From: a virus
IMG/VR virus record: IMGVR_UViG_3300017995_000002
Location: 1-39,407 of that record
Reading direction: 5' to 3' (one strand)
DNA: 39,407 nucleotides
Shown here: piece by piece, positions 37,356-39,407 of the stretch
How positions within the stretch are numbered: the first letter of the stretch is position 1
Layout of the letters: each line of letters opens with the position of its first letter
Translations under genes and position numbers: made by a program
The notes under the pieces: generated by a model
Databases searched by the model: none
What the model was told of the DNA's origin: nothing
The model's input: only the letters and a program-made list of their open reading frames with translations

Positions 37356-38684
37356 TCACTGTTCCGGCGTCGCCTGGTAGCTCAAGCTGCAGCGGCAGTT
37401 TGGATGCGCCGGCGGCTCGAAGTCGCCGGTGTCGAAGGGCGCCTCGGAGTCGATGAAGCCGGCGTCTGCGTTCATTTGGCAGTCGTCGCAAGCGTCGGGC
37501 TCGCAGTCCCAGCTCTTCTCAACCGGGCCGTTGCCGCCGCGCCAGTCGGTCACGTAATCGCGGCTGCCGCCGTGGTAAGCCTGCGAAACGGAGTCTAGCG
37601 CGACGGTCTCGGAGCGTGGCACCTGGTCTGCCGGCGCGTCGGTCCAGCTGTTGAACTCTCGCTGCACAGCCTGCACAAGGGCGCCCAGGCTCATGCTGGC
37701 CGCGGTCGCGGCGTCAATGGCCGTGCCAATGCGTGCGACGCTGGTGTCGTCGACGCCGGCGTCGGTCGCCTGCAGGTAGCCGTCATCCGGGCCAGGCAGC
37801 GCCGGCAAGGCCGGCGGCCGTTTCGCTTCCTTGGCGACTGCGAGCTGTGACAGCGCGAAGCGAGCGCCGGCTTTGTAGGCCTTCAGCCGGATAGCGCGAG
37901 CCGTCTTCTGGAACTTCTCATCAGGTCCAGCAATGGCGAGCTGCGCAAACTGCTTTATCATGCCGTAGTCGACCAGTAGGTTGCCGCCCTGCTTCTTGAT
38001 GGCCTTGACGCAGCGAACACGCTGGCGCGCCCAGCGATCGCGCAGCGCGTCGCGATAGGCGCCGACGAGCGGGTCGATTACGGCCGCCTTCTCAGCTCGC
38101 AGCAGGTGCTCGGCGAGGCGAAGGGTCTGCTGAGCAAATTCGGTTTCGAGCGACTCGCCGACTGGGTTTTCGACTTTCTTCGGGTTGGTTCCCACCAGGT
38201 GCGCGGCCAGCTTCGGGTTGACATACCAGCGAAACGCCGACTCCGCAGTGTTGATGTAGCTCACCGCGCCGTGGTGGTACGGCCACTTCTCGTTCTGAAA
38301 ACAAAACGCGACATCAGCGAGCAGCTGCTGGATGAGCGGCCCGTGCGTCACGACCAGCACGCTCACCTGGCCGTCTTCCTCGTCCTGTTTCTTTTCAGCT
38401 TTAGAAGCCGCGGCCAGGATGGCCTTCCAGGCCTTCGCTGGCGTCGAGTCGGGCTGCAGCCGGGCGTCAATGACCAGCGGCGTGTCGCCGCGCCGCACTT
38501 CCTGGGCAGTCTCAAGCGCTCGCGGAAAGTCGCTGCTGATGATGACGTCGGGGTTGACCTCGGCCAGCTTCATGAACTTTCGCATGACCTTGGCCTGGCG
38601 CCGGCCGACGTCGTCGAGCCGGCGGGTCGAGTCCATCTGCGGACCTTCGTCCGTCAGACAGTGCCGCATCAAGTAGAGCTTCAC
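37356..38684 (-). CDS. SixA-like histidine phosphatase fused to MuF head morphogenesis domain
   Basis: 442 aa, GTG start. Residues 1-155 match the histidine-phosphatase (SixA/phosphoglycerate mutase) superfamily: LYLMRHCLTDEG with Arg7-His8 (RHC in place of RHG), DxTRRLDDVGRRQA, SDFPRALETAQ (Arg55), VLVVTHGPLIQQLL (His114). All four catalytic residues (R7, H8, R55, H114) are present. From about 175 on, helices and the C-terminal motif (DCEPDACDDCQMNADAGFI ... GDFEPPAHPNCRCSLSY) are Mu gpF-like (PPxHPNCRC). MuF proteins are minor head proteins that enter with the capsid and can carry toxic or enzymatic domains. The GTG is overlapped by a CACTTGCGCAAGTG palindrome. Confidence 0.85.
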   Translation of the reverse strand: MKLYLMRHCLTDEGPQMDSTRRLDDVGRRQAKVMRKFMKLAEVNPDVIISSDFPRALETAQEVRRGDTPLVIDARLQPDSTPAKAWKAILAAASKAEKKQDEEDGQVSVLVVTHGPLIQQLLADVAFCFQNEKWPYHHGAVSYINTAESAFRWYVNPKLAAHLVGTNPKKVENPVGESLETEFAQQTLRLAEHLLRAEKAAVIDPLVGAYRDALRDRWARQRVRCVKAIKKQGGNLLVDYGMIKQFAQLAIAGPDEKFQKTARAIRLKAYKAGARFALSQLAVAKEAKRPPALPALPGPDDGYLQATDAGVDDTSVARIGTAIDAATAASMSLGALVQAVQREFNSWTDAPADQVPRSETVALDSVSQAYHGGSRDYVTDWRGGNGPVEKSWDCEPDACDDCQMNADAGFIDSEAPFDTGDFEPPAHPNCRCSLSYQATPEQ

Positions 38685-38923
38685 TTGCGCAAGTGTACAA
38701 CAGCTACGGCCGGAACGGGTTCCCAGTGGCGGATTTGTTGCGCCTGGTCGAGGGTGACGAGCTTACCAGGCGCCAGGCTGATAATCGTCGGCCGCCATTC
38801 AGTGCCGCATTTCGGACACTCCCAGGTGTCGACCGTGTCGAGCTTGCCGTCTCGCAGGTCCTTCGAGATTCGCCTGGTGCAGCAGTCGTCTGGATGAACC
38901 GTGTTAAGTAGCATCACAGCCAT
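38681..38923 (-). CDS. Zinc-ribbon protein (80 aa)
   Basis: MAVMLLNTVHPDDCCTRRISKDLRDGKLDTVDTWECPKCGTEWRP. CC (14-15) and CPKCG (36-39) give a likely zinc site; the rest is basic and hydrophobic (TIISLAPGKLVTLDQAQQIRHWEPVPAVAVVHLRK). Overlaps the 3' end of the repeat-protein gene by 10 bases and the phosphatase-MuF start by four (GTGA junction). Function unknown; possibly a virion or packaging accessory. Confidence 0.65.
   Translation of the reverse strand: MAVMLLNTVHPDDCCTRRISKDLRDGKLDTVDTWECPKCGTEWRPTIISLAPGKLVTLDQAQQIRHWEPVPAVAVVHLRK
38682..38695. promoter_or_regulatory. 14-bp palindrome CACTTGCGCAAGTG, possible fifth operator
   Basis: Perfect palindrome with the same TTGCGCAA core as promoters A-D, but inside codons (HLRK) and over the GTG start of the phosphatase-MuF gene, without a recognisable -10 box. 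It may be an operator within a transcription unit or a chance match. Confidence 0.35.
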
Positions 38924-39290
38924 CCCAGCAAGAGCAGGTCCTCTTCCTCATCGGCCATTACATCACGCTCAAAGGCTGGCGCTGGCTGAACTTCTCGAAA
39001 CACTGCTGGTGCTGGCGCCGGCAGCGCGCGAGCAGAGATGAGCATAGTGGCGTCTGGTGTCCGAAGCTCGCCGGCGCCGGAAAGCGCAAAGCCAGCGCTC
39101 GCAAGCTGGCCGGTGGCTTCGACTGGCTCAGGTTGCGGCTTGCGCTTTTTTTTCTTCTTGCGCTTTTTTGGTTTCGCGCCGTCGAAGACTGGCAGTAAGC
39201 CGCCGCCCGTAGCGATGAGCACGACCATTCCAGTGCCAGCAAGCGCCGGGCCGCCGTCGCTTTCCGTAACCGCGCCGCTGAACGTGACGG
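38914..39290 (-). CDS. Repeat-containing virion-type protein, C-terminal part
   Basis: Continuation of the gene that begins at 883 and crosses the circular join. This part encodes the last DGGPA-type repeats, the basic stretch (KPKKRKKKKKRK) and the acidic/hydrophobic tail, and stops at 38914. The stop overlaps the start of the downstream 80-aa zinc-ribbon gene (38923) by 10 bases, so the two are translationally linked. A lysine-rich segment next to an acidic tail in a virion-module protein could contact DNA or another capsid protein; that is inference only. Confidence 0.7.
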
Positions 39291-39407
39291 CGCCGCTCGC
39301 CGCGAAGGCCGGGCCGCCGTCGGCTTCCGTGCCACTCCCTGAGAAGGTCTCGGCGCCAGCTCCAGTGAACGCCGGGCCGCCGTCGTGCTCGGCGCCCGTG
39401 CCGCTGA
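39291..39407. repeat. Terminal direct repeat, right copy
   Basis: Exact second copy of bases 1-117. Removing it gives a 39,290-bp circular unit. See the left copy for the assembly caveat. Confidence 0.9.

Noticed and set aside
1-39407. tRNA genes, integrase, CI-type repressor, ParA/ParB, DNA polymerase, helicase, primase
   Set aside because: I looked for their motifs by eye in all candidate proteins and found none; absence is based on reading only and would need profile searches.

Overview
The window reads as one complete, circularly assembled genome of a tailed dsDNA phage. The first 117 bases recur exactly as the last 117 (39291-39407), so the unit length is 39,290 bp, and one gene runs across the join. 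Nearly all genes lie on the minus strand, tightly packed with ATGA/TGATG overlaps. Two small genes, at 10350-10604 and 36738-37028, lie on the plus strand. The DNA is GC-rich. A long tape measure, a tube protein, a G/GT-type frameshift and no sheath gene indicate a siphovirus-like particle. The host is uncertain: a secreted Fn3-like protein and the holin-like protein recall Acidobacteriota and other soil Gram-negatives, but this is inference.

Layout in transcription order (decreasing coordinates, wrapping at 1). An intrinsic terminator at 18286-18256 closes the tail/lysis genes. The early/replication region follows (18206-12865): HNH nuclease, SSB-like protein, Gp157-like protein, KTSC protein, VRR-NUC-like nuclease and several small proteins. 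It ends beside a cluster of DnaA-box-like sequences at 13326-13491. Next come a GIY-YIG-type protein, TerS and TerL (12816-10591), then a small plus-strand cassette flanked by 16-bp direct repeats. A MazG-like protein (10210-9863) opens an island of three GT-A/GT2-type glycosyltransferases, a fourth glycosyltransferase-like protein carrying a DnaJ-like zinc module, two FkbM-type methyltransferases and a sigma-70-family factor (9866-3794). Two small membrane proteins and the portal follow (3435-1294).

Across the join lie a 419-aa protein with 21-aa repeats, a zinc-ribbon protein and an unusual protein fusing a SixA-like histidine phosphatase to a MuF-type head morphogenesis domain (38684-37356). 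A perfect parS-like palindrome lies at 37029-37044. Divergent, abutting promoters at 36685-36730 serve a plus-strand zinc-ribbon gene and the head genes (protease, decoration protein, major capsid protein, connectors). The tail genes then run from the tube protein (31322) to the baseplate protein (21449), followed by an RHH-type regulator and a lysis/export block down to 18398.

The most interesting signals are: (1) four intergenic promoters sharing TTGCGCAAGTGYGCAG plus a -10 box, with tandem 8-bp repeats, one of them directly upstream of the RHH gene; (2) host-like DnaA boxes and a host-like parS palindrome in a genome with no recognisable helicase, primase, polymerase, integrase or ParAB; (3) the phosphatase-MuF fusion; (4) the glycosyltransferase/methyltransferase/sigma-factor island between terminase and portal.
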